The notes under the pieces are model-generated. The model made no database searches. It was not told the origin of the DNA and saw only the letters and a list, made by a program, of their open reading frames with translations. Source: Callipepla californica brunnescens (Eukaryota; Chordata; Aves; Galliformes; Odontophoridae). From it: a stretch of 64,000 nt of DNA. This document shows positions 45,384-58,235 of the stretch, one piece after another. A program made the position numbers and the translations under genes. The stretch lies in NCBI GenBank assembly GCA_023055505.1, contig JALIRH010000008.1, positions 372,001-436,000 on the forward strand. Reading direction: 5' to 3'. Position 1 is the stretch's first letter; the number at the start of each line of letters is the position of its first letter.

Positions 45384-47889
45384 ACATGGAGGGGAGATGT
45401 GATGATTAACACCTCGCCTGAGGCCTACTGACAGCTGTGACTGAAAGACGGCTGGCATGGGGCCAGAGCATCAAAGCCTTTTGTTGCTCCAGTGAAGGCA
45501 TCAGTTTGGCAAAGCTAGGAGAGCAGTTCCGCCTCTGTACCAGACGCTGGCCTCAATGCATACTTAATTTACAACATGAGTATTTTGTGCTTTAGAATGC
45601 CTGTCACCACACTGATTCACTGTCACCTTGTTAAGAGCCCTCTGCCAATACTTTGCTGAGAGGAGACACTCCATTGATTTGGACATAAGTTTGGGTTAGA
45701 CTCATTCTCCTGTTCCTATAAGCAGGATCACCTTCCACAAAATGTTGTCTCTCTCTAACTTTGCAGATGATACACAGGTGAATTGTTAGTTATGTACTGG
45801 CTGTCTTTGAGATACTAGCACCGCTATTGAATGCAGCTAGTGAATTTACCAGTGTATATTCTCAATCTGTTATCTGTTGCCTCAGTAAACTATTTTCAAC
45901 TGTTTGAAACATTTTTAGTGGAAGTCCTTATAAGGTCTCTGACAGTTGTTGACTCTACACATAATCCTTTAGACCTAAACTGTTGACCACACCTGGATCT
46001 AAGACTGGGCCTTGCTGTACTCAGACTCCAGGAGACATTTAGAAAGCCAGGGAAGTGCTTTCTGAGCATGGTGACTCAGCGAAAGTACTGCTGTGCGTGT
46101 GTCATACTCATATCTTTAATGACACTCTGTGGCTTACCCAAGTTTCCTTCCAGTCTACTATTTATATATTCATTAATACAGAACTGAACATCATCTTTAT
46201 CCATAGTGAAAAAATAGGCAGCTTCTCCTGCAACGATGTGAGAAAAATACAGTGACTAGGTGATGATACCCTAAAGGATTTCCCTGACAATTCCTTTGAA
46301 TATTTCTGAAACAGCAGTTTGAATACCACCTCCTTTTGGAATTGCCCAACATTCTTACCAGAGAGTACTCTGTGGGAGTTCCTATAAAATGCAATTAATA
46401 AATACACTCTTACATGCTAGAAGCATAAAAGGATCTTCCTACATTGTCAGCTTTGTTTTTTCCTTTTGTATTTTCTGACAGACCTTCCCACCACTTGCAG
46501 CCTCCGCAGGCTAAACTTTTTACTGTCATTTCTGTTACCCTGAATAACATAAAAAAAAGAGGCATTCAGAATGTAACTGTAGCTGTCACTATCACTGTTG
46601 AAGTATATAGTTTTTATAGTGAGAGTTGTTTGGAAGTGTACCAGTGAATATTTTCCGGAAATGTTGTTCCGTTAAAACAGAGATGTGATGTGAGATTGTG
46701 TTGGCTTTCACAGTTTCCTTATAAAGTGCCTTTTATAGTCTGTAGCAGTTCTAAAAGATAAAATTCTACATTTCTATTTTCTTCCATAAAAATGATTTTT
46801 ATTACTGAAAAAATTGTTTCGTAGAAAATGTGGAATTGATTTCATCATGGAACAGAGATGGTACAATTATAAGCTGTCACATTAAAACAAGTTCTGACTT
46901 CCACACAGCTCTACTTAGATTTTTCATGTGTAAATAACTTTAGCTACATTATGTTTAATATATCTGTGATAAATCCATGGCTTAAACATTCTAAAATAAC
47001 TTCAAATATTTATGTTTCAGTGCATACTGTCATACGAATTAATTGTAGTAGCTTATCTTTGAACATTATGGCAGCAATACAGTATTCTGAGTGTAGTGAT
47101 TGTAATAGTGATAAGGGTTTTTAGTGCAGAGAAGAAATGGGGAGAATAACAATATTTCTAATCAGTGTTTCCATTTCAGAGATCCTTGTGTTGGTAACAT
47201 GTTGCTGGGCAGACAGCTGACTTCTAGAACTAACAGTTTCTCCTGGGGAAAAGAAACACAAGGAGCAAAACAAAACAAAACAAAATTTCTATAGTGACTA
47301 TCTGAACAACAATATTTAGTTTCAGTATTAGTCTTCCTTTTTCAGATAGAAATAACAATGTTGCTGTTTGTTTGTTTGTTTGTTGTTTTTGTTTTGTTTT
47401 GTTTTGTTTTATCTTTGCCAGCCTGTAAATTTCATGGAGCTGGGCACGTGGAAAAGCTTTCAGTTTGGATAAAGTAGGAAGCTGGGGAAACAGTAGCAGG
47501 AAAAAGACTAATGACCCCATATGTTGTGCTAATTCGTTGCTGTTGTTGTTTTTTAAACTACCAAATATTGATATAGAAATTTGTAGATAACATATTTAAT
47601 GAGCAGATTAGGAAGAAAAAAATAAAATAAAATCATACATTGAACCAGACTGTATGTGTATATATTTATCAGTTGTGTTACAGTACTGATCATTTTAGAA
47701 GACTCTCTGGGCAGCCTGCACTGCCAGCAACATTATAAATCACCACAAACAAGGCATCAGTAGAGGCTGAATCATCCTTCCCATATTCCATTGCATGTTG
47801 TTACCATATGACAGATGGCAGCTGAGGGGCAGTCTAACAAATGGCATCTGACATGAAAGTGTATATGTGAACCAAAGGTGTGGAATTTA
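45384..47889 (+). other. Glypican intron, mostly unrecognised
   Basis: A GC-richer stretch at 45384-45560 next to the LTR has no recognised family. Microsatellites with AAAAC units (47262-47284) and GTTT/GTTTT units (47365-47410) are present. No exon supported. Confidence 0.6.
47365..47410. repeat. (GTTT)n/(GTTTT)n microsatellite
   Basis: GTTTGTTTGTTTGTTTGTTG followed by GTTTTGTTTTGTTTTGTTTT. The AAAAC run at 47262-47284 is its inverted counterpart, about 80 bp away. Confidence 0.85.
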
Positions 47890-48960
47890 ATTTCTCCATG
47901 TGGAATGTCCCCCACTTACACTCATTGACACTTGCTGAACATTGTTAGAGATCAAACAGTGGATGTAGCACAGTGAGGCCATTTATTGTGTGTTTCTGCA
48001 CAGTACTGCATGTGGCAGTAGCATTGTGAAAGAGAAGTCACCTTCTTGTCAGCTTGCAGAGCTGTCTCACCATGAAAAGAGAAGCATCTCAATCAGCTCA
48101 TCTGTGCAAATCAGTGGATTATTATCAGGGAACTGTGTACAGAACTGAATATTCGCTTCAAAGTGTTGGAAATGATGGTGGCAATGTTGAAAAACCATGA
48201 AGTTTGCACCAGGTGAGTCCCGTGAATGCTCACACAAGAGCAAAAAGAACATCATTTGCAATTGTGTAAGGATCTTTTGAACTAGAAGGAGCCTGAAGGT
48301 GACAGTTTCCTGGATGGCATAATTACCAGGGCTGAGACAGTGTCACCACTATGAACCAGAGTCATAATGGCAGTTAACAAAGTGGTGACATGTGAATTAC
48401 CCATTAAAGAAGCAGCCTTCAGTGGGTAAAGCAATGTGTTCTGTCTCTCGGGATAGGAAAAAGGTGATCCTTCTGGAACCCAGTCAAACCATCCACTCTG
48501 ACCCCAACATTGCAACACTAACTAAGCTGAAGGCTCAAACTTGCAGAGCCCGAGAAGACAGCCTTTCTTTCTGCTACACAAAAATGCCAGGTCCCAAATG
48601 AATTTGAAGACCATGGGGCACATTGCCAGTCTTGGCTGGACTGTCCTAGACATTCACCGTATAGTCTGAATTTCTCACCTTCTGACTTCCAATGAGAGAT
48701 AGACTGGGTAGGCAACATTTTTGTAGCAAAACACCATCATAATAAGTGTGAAAATGGGGTCACCCCCACTCATGCAGATTTTTACAAGTGCAGCATGCAG
48801 GCTCTTTTTAATTGCTGACAAAAATACATAGCAAATGGTGATAACTGTGTTGAAGAACAATGTTTTGTAGCTGAGAATTTGCTCTATCAAATAGTGTTAT
48901 TGTGTTCTTTGTACCTGTTATAGATTCCATGGAAATAAATAGGAGGCAGTCTACACTGTA
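47890..48960 (+). mobile_element. Mariner-type DNA transposon relic (Galluhop-like)
   Basis: About 1.07 kb carrying a broken mariner transposase on the plus strand. Recognised blocks: WIIIRELCTELNIRFKVLEM (helix-turn-helix region, near 48118-48180), HHYEPES near 48344 (in the core), AMCSVSRDRKKVILLEPSQT near 48434-48495 followed by IHSDPNIATLTKLKAQT, then traces of the PHPPYSPDL region and a C-terminal tail near 48715-48915 on shifting frames. The first catalytic Asp, expected in a GDET motif, reads RAET, so the enzyme is inactive. Terminal inverted repeats could not be aligned by eye, so the edges are approximate. Likely old. Confidence 0.85.
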
Positions 48961-50531
48961 TTCTGGATTGGGTTTCATAATGTTTAAAGCAATGCAATAG
49001 CAGGCAAAATGAAGTTTGAGCTGCCAGTAAATACACAATAGAAAAACATGGTTGTTTCTGATGACTTGAGGCTATGCATCTGGTCTGCTTTTCAGATGAA
49101 CAATGAAACACAGCTTTTCTAGCAGTCTTCTAATGTAATTTTTTGGGTTTTGAAGACAAATGTAGTATCTTTCTATTAATCGCTCCTTTGAGCAACTTGA
49201 TCTTGGAACGTTCATGTAAGGAATGAAGAGTGTGAATGAAGTCTGTGAGGCTAATAGATGGCCCCGGCATAGAAAGTGCTCAGAGAAGAATAGGGTAGCA
49301 CAGAAGAATTGAAAATAATACTTGATGAAGAGAAGCAAGCTTGTGGAAATTGCCATACTTGAACTTTTCTTTCCTGCAAGTGTCAAAACAAAATCTCAAC
49401 ACCATGCCAGGAGAATAGATGAGAGACTGACAGTATGAACTATTATATAGCATCAGAACACCTACCACCCCTAGGACTTAAGAGTTAAATAGCTGAATTA
49501 CTTCTTGTGGTGCTGCATTTCTTAAAGATTGTTCCAGTAGCAGACAATGGAAAGATGTTAAGTGTGAAGTCTTTATTGTGTTCTTTTAATAGCAAGATTA
49601 GAATTTGGGGAAGGCGTGATTGGTAAACTCAGTAAAAGTATATAACAGCATAATGAAGCTAAGAGTAGAATCTGTGTATGAGCCAATGAATGTTATACTC
49701 ACAGGAAGAATCAGTGTGTTCAGAGTCTTCAGAAGGAGGTAGTGGTCTACCCTGAGTACAGGCTTGTGCTTGGATTTGTGATAGATGCTCAATAAGATCT
49801 TTCTCACAAGACTGGCAGACATGAAAATAGGATTAGAAAATTGCTGGTATAAGCTGCAGTAGACAGGGGTCACCAGTGACACTGCATAGGGATTTGTGCT
49901 GGAGCCTGTACTGTTCATAAAAGGTCTGTGAAGGGTAGTAAATATTGAGGTGACAGCATGTGTTGACAACATTAAATTATCCTTGGTAACCGAGATAAGG
50001 GTCAGCTGTAGTTAATTATTGGAGGAATTCATGATGTCAAATGATTAGGCAATAAAACTGTATATGAAGTTCAGCACAGGCAAATATACATGTCAGGTAC
50101 AGAGCAAGGGGTGCTGAGCTGACTGTCTCTGCTCCCAGTATACAGATTGAGTGTCTGTCTCTCAGGCTCTGAATTTTATAGCCCAGTGGCAATATACAGA
50201 GGGAGCAGTGAGGGTGCTCAAGGTCATGAGTTGGATCCCATGTGAGTAATTACAGATACTTCAACCTGGAGCAGAAAATACAGTAGGGAGAATTCGAGAG
50301 GAAATTTGGCTATTGGAAGAGGAAATTGTAGAACAGTTAAGCAGATAGAGGAAACCAGGTACCATGTCCAAGCCTCTTTCTTCAGAAGCAAAATGTTAGA
50401 CAAAAGATTTTCTCTGCTGATCTTTAGGCAATTGCTTCCATGGACTTCCTGTAGCATCTGAACTGCAAGAACCTTCATCTCTCTCTTCAGCTAAAATAAA
50501 TGCTGGCACTGAGTCATTTTCTCTTTTCTCA
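48961..50531 (+). other. Glypican intron, nothing recognised
   Basis: AT-rich sequence with several minus-strand frames of 60-125 codons but no recognisable motif. Confidence 0.6.
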
Positions 50532-51269
50532 TGTGAAAGACAAAAACCATTCTTTTTTTGTCTCAAAGCTTGTTTCGTGAGGCCTTTCTGCTGATAAAAC
50601 TCTAATTGACAAGTGCAAATTACTTAGGGGGTGTCATTGTGCCACAGTGCCTCTGCTTATTGTTGTAAAGATAAGCAGAAATAGGGGCAAGCAGTCTTTT
50701 TTGGGGTTCAGCTTGGAGAAGCTGATCAGTGCAGAAGGCGATAATGCTTGTGCATGGCAACAAAGGCACCATTCCCTGCTGGCTTATCTGTTGGGCCAGG
50801 TATGTCACACTAACAGACAGAAAAGAAAAAAAAACAACTGAGAAATGGGGGATAAAAGGCCTTCACTGAACAAAGGACTTTGGAGAAGAACTCACAAAGA
50901 AAAAAAACCTTTGACAGAGAATTCCATGAGGGGGGGAAACTCTGCAGACAAACCCTGAGGCCAGCTTGCTGTGAAGCTTCCTGGCTTTCTCCTATTCCCC
51001 GTGGTGACCAGGCAAGTTCCTGAGATCAACGGACCTACTGCTACAAACCTTGTTGGATCCATGGTGGTGATTATATCTCTCTTGCTTTCTACCAAGACTC
51101 CTTGCTTTTTATCTCTTTTCTATTGCTCATCTTCCCTTCCCCATATCTCTAAGCAACTAGTATTTATAATAAACTGGTTGGGCTAACATTTGCCCCATTG
51201 TGTCTTAATCTCGCCATCAGGTGTACATATATTAAAAAGAACCTCCCTCCTATAAATTGGAGTGGGACA
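50532..51269 (+). repeat. Family 1 solo LTR, sense copy D
   Basis: 738 bp, TGTGAAAGACAAAAACC to GGAGTGGGACA, the reverse complement of copies A and C. On the plus strand it has a GGGGATAAAAGG TATA-like box at about 50848 and AATAAACTGGTTGGGC at about 51167, with a GT-rich stretch after it, defining U3, R and U5. Flanks TCTCA and TCTCC are a weak 5-bp duplication. Sense orientation relative to the glypican. Confidence 0.88.
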
Positions 51270-51370
51270 TCTCCCTAAATACAGTAGCTAAACTCCCAAA
51301 CCTCATGCTCATTAATGGTAGACTAGTGTAATACAATACCTAAGAAATTTCCTGGCAGGCCATCTTGAGC

Positions 51371-51431
51371 TTTTTTTTTTTTTTTTGAAGTTTTTTTTTT
51401 TTTTTTTAAGTTTGGATTTTTTTTTTGAAGT
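51371..51431. repeat. Interrupted poly(T) tract
   Basis: T16, GAAG, T17, AAGTTTGGA, then T10 in 61 bp. It could be a reversed poly(A)-like tail, but no retrocopy or CR1 sequence was seen to the right. Confidence 0.85.
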
Positions 51432-51618
51432 CTGGTTGCAGTATAATAGCTTTATGAGTGAGTGACAGTAGTGAATGAAAAGGAGATGTGGTTTTGCAGT
51501 CATGCCTTTGGGATGTGCCTATGTAGAACGGATGAGTAACCCTGTCTTGGAAATAACATTACAAAAGTGTTGGGATGTGAGTATTAAATTAGATTTCATT
51601 TAGTCTCTCTCTCAATCT

Positions 51619-51958
51619 GTGCAAAGTAAACAGAGGTGGTTACAGAGCCTTTATTTGAGATACAGACACTGTAGAGCAAGATACCAGAGAAAAAGGGATT
51701 AACTCACGCCTCCTGGCAACCATTTGGGAAAAGGAACGCACCGGTCTCTTGTTTGAACACTGGTGCGCCGGAAGGAAGGGAGCCAGGGAATGGGGGGCAA
51801 CCCATGCAGGCTCTGAGCGTATCTGTGCTGCCCGAAGCACCGCCGGAAGCACCACCGAGAGGGAGAGAGCGAGAGGACGGGTGGACCTGGGCTCCTCCGC
51901 TCTGCTCACTCAGATGCTCATTCACTGGTGAATCACTCATTCACGCAATCCCATTGCA
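51619..51958 (-). other. Candidate LTR or 3' end, GC-rich, minus strand
   Basis: A GC-rich island in AT-rich intron. On the minus strand a TCTCAAATAAAGGCTCTGTA segment (51661-51642) has AATAAA with GT-rich text after it, as at an LTR R-U5 junction. Plus-strand outer bases could be TGTGCAAAG (left) and CATTGCA (right). CAATC occurs at both sides but not adjacent to both ends. No family recognised and no internal retroviral sequence. Confidence 0.4.
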
Positions 51959-52052
51959 GTCTGCCTACTTATTTTTCACAGCTTCTATTTGAAGAGAGAT
52001 GAAGCAATCATAAATAATATATAGGTAAGCAATGATCTCTGTACTGAAAAAA

Positions 52053-52083
52053 AAATATATATATATATATATGTATATATATT
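52053..52083. repeat. (TA)n microsatellite
   Basis: ATATATATATATATATATGT with a short A-run before it; it directly precedes the CR1 copy. Confidence 0.9.
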
Positions 52084-52139
52084 ATTAGTATAGCTAGTGT
52101 TTATTATAGCCAACCCTACACCTTGCAGCTCTCTCCCAC

Positions 52140-53090
52140 TCTTTCCATGTGGCTGTGACATGGCCAACCTAGTAGAATTCTCTGATGTCATAACTGTGTC
52201 AATGAACAAGAGAACAGCCACTGATGTAATCAGTCTGGACTTCAGTAAGGCCTTTGACACGGTCCCCCACAACATCCTTCTCTCCAAATTAGAAAGATAT
52301 AATTTGATGGGTGGACTGTACAATGGATGAGGAACTGATTTTGAGACTGTATCCAGACTGGTGGTCAATGGCTCAATATCTGGGTGGAGATCAGTGACAA
52401 CTGGTGTCTTCCAGGGGTTAGTACTGGGACCAGTCTTGTTTAATATCTTCTTTAATGACATTGACTGTGGGACTGAGTGCACCCTCCAGAAGTTTGTGGA
52501 TGACACCAGGTTCAATGGGATGCCATCCTGGGAGACCTAGACAGGCTAAGCAGTGTGCTCAGGTGTAGTTCATGAGGTTCAGAAAAGCCAAGTGCAAAGT
52601 CTTGCAACTGTTCAACCTCCACTACCGATACAAGTCAGGGGACAAAAGGATATAGTACAGCCTTGCTGGAAGGCACTTTGGAGTACTCTTGGATGGGAGC
52701 TGGACATGAGCCAGCACTGTGCCCTTGCAGCCCAAAAAGCCAACCGTATTGCGGGCTGCATCAGAAGAAGCATGGCCAGCAGATGGAAGGAGATGATCCC
52801 ACCCCTCTGTTCTGCACTGGCGAGGCCTCTTCTGTGTACAGATGTGGAGTCCTCAGTACAGGAGAGACATGGACCTGTTGGAGCTTATCCAGAGGAGGGC
52901 TACAAAAATGATCCCAAGGATGGAACACCCTCAGTACAAGGACAGACTGAAAAAGCTAGAGAAAAGAAGACTCCAGTGGCCTTTTAATATATAAAGGGAG
53001 GCTGTAAGAAGGAAGGGGACAGACTCTTTAGCAAAGTCTGTTGTGATATGGAGAGTGAAAATGGTTTCAAACTAAAAGAGGAGATATTTC
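52140..53090 (+). repeat. CR1 LINE (RT to C-terminus)
   Basis: Plus-strand CR1 ORF2 from NLVEFSDVITV (about 52163) through VISLDFSKAFDTVPHNILLS near 52224-52284, [19 protein letters not shown] near 52414-52471, and FVDDTRF near 52497-52517 (in CR1 usually FADDTKL) to the C-terminal region GTPSVQGQT near 52930. The frame is broken by stops after VDDTRFNG and elsewhere. The 3' UTR is not clearly reached, so the right edge is uncertain. Confidence 0.88.
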
Positions 53091-56000
53091 AGATCTTATT
53101 CTTTGTGCAGAATGAGTGCTTGCAGTTTCCTTGATCTACTCTAAAGTGCACACATCTTGTGTGACATTTCAGTAAGCAAACCAGAGCTTGTGTCCTATAG
53201 TAGGCAAATATGATCTGATAAGAAATAATAAAATAGTTAATTTATTAGTAGCCACAGATGCTTGGGATTTCTATAACACTACCCACTTCATTAAGGGGTT
53301 GAAATGTTCTCTAAGACTGTGCATCCAGTGCACAGGTCTTGAGACAGAAAGGAGTAGTGCTGATAAGTTAAGCTTGCACTGTCAGTGCTTTGGTGTTTTT
53401 ACTTCAGACTAGCTCTGGCATTTTCCTGGAGACTGAATACTTGAAGTGTATCCTTAATTTCATTGAAAAAGAGTCTGGAATATGATAAATGGGGACAGTG
53501 AGAAGTTTAATTGAAAAGCATAAACCTGATCAAGATCTAGCATACTAGTGTAGACCCACCTGGTGGTCAACTCGACCATCTGCATTTGAAGGTTGGGTTC
53601 TGAAACTTGAATTGCCTCAAATAGTAAGGAGTAATGTGGAGGCTGTAATTAGCATATATATTAAGAAGTTTATTTAAAAAAATATTAAAATACAATCTAT
53701 TGGTAAAGCTACTTTGTGGTGACATGCTTTTTGGTAGCATGTTACCATTAATATGTAGTTGCGCATTTCTTCAGGGCTGTCAGGCTCACTGCTGGCTCCC
53801 AGGCTTGCTGCTTTCCCTTCCCCTGCGGAAAGCCAGGCTGTGCTTAATGAGGGAGCCCTAAAGAGATCGTAACAGATACCAGCCTGGCTATAGCTGATGA
53901 TCTGAATCCAGTCTCCTGGAACACTGTTAGCTTTCATGTTAGTCTACATGGTGACAAAGCAAGCTTTCAGAAGTTTGGCATTGAATTTGCTACTCAGTAA
54001 ATGCAAAGCTGAATCATGACCATGATTTCCAGCAGCTTTTCCTATCTAAAGGGCATGGCAGTGAGACATTTTACAGGGTAAGACAGTACAGTAGATAAGT
54101 AATTTGTTTTAAGGGTTTTTCCTACTTCATGAATAACTGTGGAACAGACTGTGGAAGTTTCTGTGGCATTAAGTGGCTTAGGAAAAGGATGTTTTTTAAA
54201 ATTTTTTATTTATTTTGAGTGACAGAATTGCTGGTGTCTTCATAACTTTTTCTTCAAAACTCATTGTCAAGTCATGTTCATATTTATACAAATGCAGAGG
54301 AACAGGAGCTTGGGCTAGTGACAGAATACTTTTCTAAAGTAGAGAGCTAAAAATGTGTGAAATTAAGAGTAAATTTACCAACTGCTGATGTTTTTCAAAT
54401 GTCTCCACAGATTTCAGACAGTTCTCTCATTGCATTTTTATCAGTCCTATGTCCTATAGTCATTTGACTAGCCAGAAGACATTCTGGTGGGCTGAATCTC
54501 CAGAAAGCAGCTGAAGCTATTACTGTGGTCTTCTGATCTATACTGCATTTGTGAAATGTAATCAGTAAAGTCATGCAGAAATGGATATTGTGTCAAGAAA
54601 TGAATATTCCTGGGATTTTTTTGGTTTGTCATGGTCATCAAAATATTTATTAAAAAAATGGGAAGCTGCCTTAAATCCTGATGATTATTTGATGTTTCAT
54701 CACGATCTAAGCCTTCCAAAACAGTTTGCAAAAGAAATGGCCAATCAGTTTGATGTGAAATAATGTTAGTGATTTTTTCATCACTGGAGAGATTCTGTTG
54801 TTCAAGGGCAGCTTTCTGTTGCACAGATATAGATCCCATCATTATTTCAGATGTGTCTCTTCAGGAACATTTATGGCAATAATTTTATTTTATTATTTTA
54901 TTATTTCCTGACTGTGACAGATTTGGGCACTGATACATCATTAAAATGCTTGAGACAGCCCCAAGTCTTCATTCTAATTTCTCCAGTAAAAAGGAGTTAA
55001 AAGATGATAACAGTAAGTCCGTATAACTGAAGTCTGAACTTCTCCATGATTTATGGAGATGGGATGCTGTTTTTACCACAGCTGCTTTTCAGCATGGAGT
55101 CCCTTTGGAAATTAGAGTTATACTGTGGTATGTTTGAAAACTTGCATTTAAACTAGATTTTTATCTATCTATCTATACTCTATGAATACGAGGAGGAGGT
55201 TTTGTAACACACTGTAAGAAACCATGCATCTTTTGATTCCTTCTTTTGATCAGTTCCTTTCTCGATTTTCTTGGAATTTTATATTAAATGGAGGGATTGT
55301 AGGACACCTCACTACAGGCTTGAACAGATCATGTCATGAGTTGTTAGGCCCTGGCTGAAAAGGGAAGAAGCAAATCTGTAACTTTCTTTAGTCAAAATGT
55401 TTTCCTTTAGAGACTTTAAACTTTTATGAGCTAAGCATGTAAGACTTGTAAGTATTTTTGGTGTGTTTTCTTTCTTTAGAATCCTGTAAAGAGAGCACTC
55501 TATGTTGCAGCTGTCCATTTAAGACACAGATTTGCCCAGACTTAACCTTTAGAGTGATGCAGAACTCTGACATGCTTCAAGTAGCATATTAAGTCCTTTC
55601 ATTGGGAAGCGTGGGGAGAGTACTACAATTCATTATTTGCCTTGCAGGCATGTAAATGTTATTGAAACTGCTAACTATCCCCTGCACAGTCCAGTCAGCC
55701 AGGGAGAGGAGAGATGGTAGCAGTCGGTAGAGATTCTCACTGCACGTGGCCAGAGAATCTTAGTTTGAGACTGTGCTTGCCAGCAGCAGGAACTGATGAA
55801 CAGGCTGTACTAGGACAACAACAACATGGCCTCAAGGCTGAAGATTTGGGAAGGGGACAAGCTGTGACTGATCATAGTGCAGAATAGGAGCAGAATGTTT
55901 GTGCAGTTGTACATCATGCCCTTTGCTTTAATACTGATGACCTATGAAATACAGACAGTGGTACAAAGCAGGTAGGTTACAGGGAGTGCCAGGTAGAACT

Positions 56001-57904
56001 GAAGTGAATATAGAAACCAGAGAAAAAGATATCTCAATGTTTATCCAATTCAGGACAAATTTAGTTCTTCTGTTAGCCAGCTTTTTAACTGAATAAAGCA
56101 CATAGGTGAATTCAGACTTGATGACACAGGTTTGGATTTGCCCTGTGTTCTCTTAATGCCTGTCTTATATAAAGAAATAGAAGCTGTTCTAATATTTCAG
56201 TGTAATTTGTATACCTTTAGAGATTATTGGTATCATTTGTGATGCATTTAAGTATCGAACATGAAAATTTGCTGTTGGTAAAGCTTGTCCTTCTGTGTGA
56301 GGAAGCAAAAATCTAATATTTGGCTTATTGTAGGAGAACTGTGTTGTGTTCTGCTCTTTAAATTGTCTTCTTCCCTGTTTATGAAGATGAATTAATTAAA
56401 AAGCACAGAGGACAACACTGGACCCTGTTCTCTCCGGTCACCTTTTTAAGTTGAAACATAAATCATGTATTTTTCCTTATTGAAAATGAGACGTATTGCT
56501 GAAGTAAGGACAGAATGATTACATAGATAAACTGCTTGTCTTTCTGTGTACTTCATGTCCTCTACAACATATATCCACAAGAGTTTTTATCCATTCATCT
56601 GAGGCTGACCAAACTTACTCTGTTCCCTACGCAGTGCCAAGCTGCAGAACATGAAGGAGAAAGGTAGGGAGAGTTGTAAAGATGTCAAGTAGTGGAGGTA
56701 GAGCTATGTGGAGGTCAGCTATGTATAAGACAAGCTGAGATAATGGAGTAGCATTTAATCCAGAGATGCTGGAAATAAAACAGCTAAAGGGGTGCAGAGC
56801 AGAATGGAGTAATTCTTACTTGTAGGGCTTCCACCTCACGCAGCAAAGGCCAATCTCTGTCTTCAGGCAAAGGCACAGAAGCCCCATTCACCTCAGTGGA
56901 ATTCCTTAAATATATGCCTGATTGCAGAGAAGGGTCTTTCTAGAATCAGGGCTTTCTAGAATCAGGGTCAGTTATAAAAGATGGAAAAGACAGTATGTTT
57001 AATGTGCCCATTCTATTCTCACTGGCTTTATGTTTAGGAACATTTTGCAAATTACGGTAAAGTCCCATGTATTAAATATGTCATTAGAACCACAGCTTCA
57101 TGCAGCTGTAAAGGGAATTCAGGAGGTTTTTAGTCCAAAATCCAGTTCAAGGCACGGGCATCTGTGAGGTCAGAGCAGTTTCCCTGGGGCTTTAGTCAGC
57201 CAGGCCTTGAAAACTGTCAGTGACAGACTGCATAAGCCCTCTGAGAGACATGATCTTCTTTTTCACTGTCCTTGTGTTGAAAAATAATTGTCTTACAGTT
57301 GGAGTATCTACTTTCAAATTTTAGCTGTTATTTCTTGTGCTTTCACCTTGCGTCATAGTGTTTATGAACCTGGCAGTTATGAAGAAAATGAATTAACAGA
57401 TGTCAGTGCTTAGCAGTCTCAATAGCATTTAGATGCACTGGGAGATGCAGCAACCTGCACTGCTGTCTATAGAGAGACTTCACTGATGATGGAAGAAAGC
57501 AATTATGTTTCTAACGCAGGACATTATGCATAATATGAGATCAAAACTGTCTTATTCCCTAGTTACTGATCTGTAGCACTTAGATAAAAATGCGTGTGAT
57601 AGGAATGGTGCTGCCACAGAGGATTGTTATAGTTAAGATGTGCACAAAGCAAAAACCTATTTAACTAAGAAAACACGGTCATGAGGAAAGAAATGTAAGC
57701 AGTTAATATTTGTCCTTTTCATTTCTAATAGGAATAAATTCAATTTCTGTTCAACTTGTGAGGATTTCTTAAAAAGATGTTGTCAGCTTTTATTTATGAA
57801 TGGAAAATACAGTCCACATGAATTTGTAGTATTTGTCAAAATGAAAGCTGTTCCATCATGTTTCACCAGTTCTGTCAAATAGAAAACTGGATATCTTCTA
57901 TGTA
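53091..57904 (+). other. Glypican intron, mostly unrecognised
   Basis: Mostly unique AT-rich DNA. An 87-codon minus-strand frame at 53674-53937 and a 124-codon minus-strand frame at 54468-54842 have no recognised motif (see findings). (ATCT)n at 55161-55177. No splice-bounded exon found. Confidence 0.6.
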
Positions 57905-58235
57905 GATTCATAGATTCATTAGGTTGGAAAAGACCTACAAGATCATCTAGTCCAACCGTCCTCCCACCACCATCCCTACCCACCAAGCTACTAAATCAAA
58001 TCCCTTAGCACCTCATCTAAACGCTTCTTGAATAGTGCTAGGGACGGTGTCTCAACCACCTCCCTAGGCAGGCCATTCCAGTGCATGACCACTCTTTCAG
58101 AGAAAAAATTTTTCCTCAAATCTAATCTAAATCTTCCCCGGCACAACTTGTGGCCTTTCCCTCTCATCCTGTCATTAGTTATCTGGGAGAAGAGGCCCCT
58201 ATGTATGTAATCCATATCAACTAATTTCCTAGAGA
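57905..58235 (-). repeat. CR1 LINE C-terminus and 3' end
   Basis: Plus-strand GATTCATAGATTCATTAGGT, TGGAAAAGACCTACAAGATC and ATCTAGTCCAACCG form the reversed CR1 tail. The minus strand then encodes [20 protein letters not shown] near 58052-58110. 5'-truncated. Confidence 0.92.
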
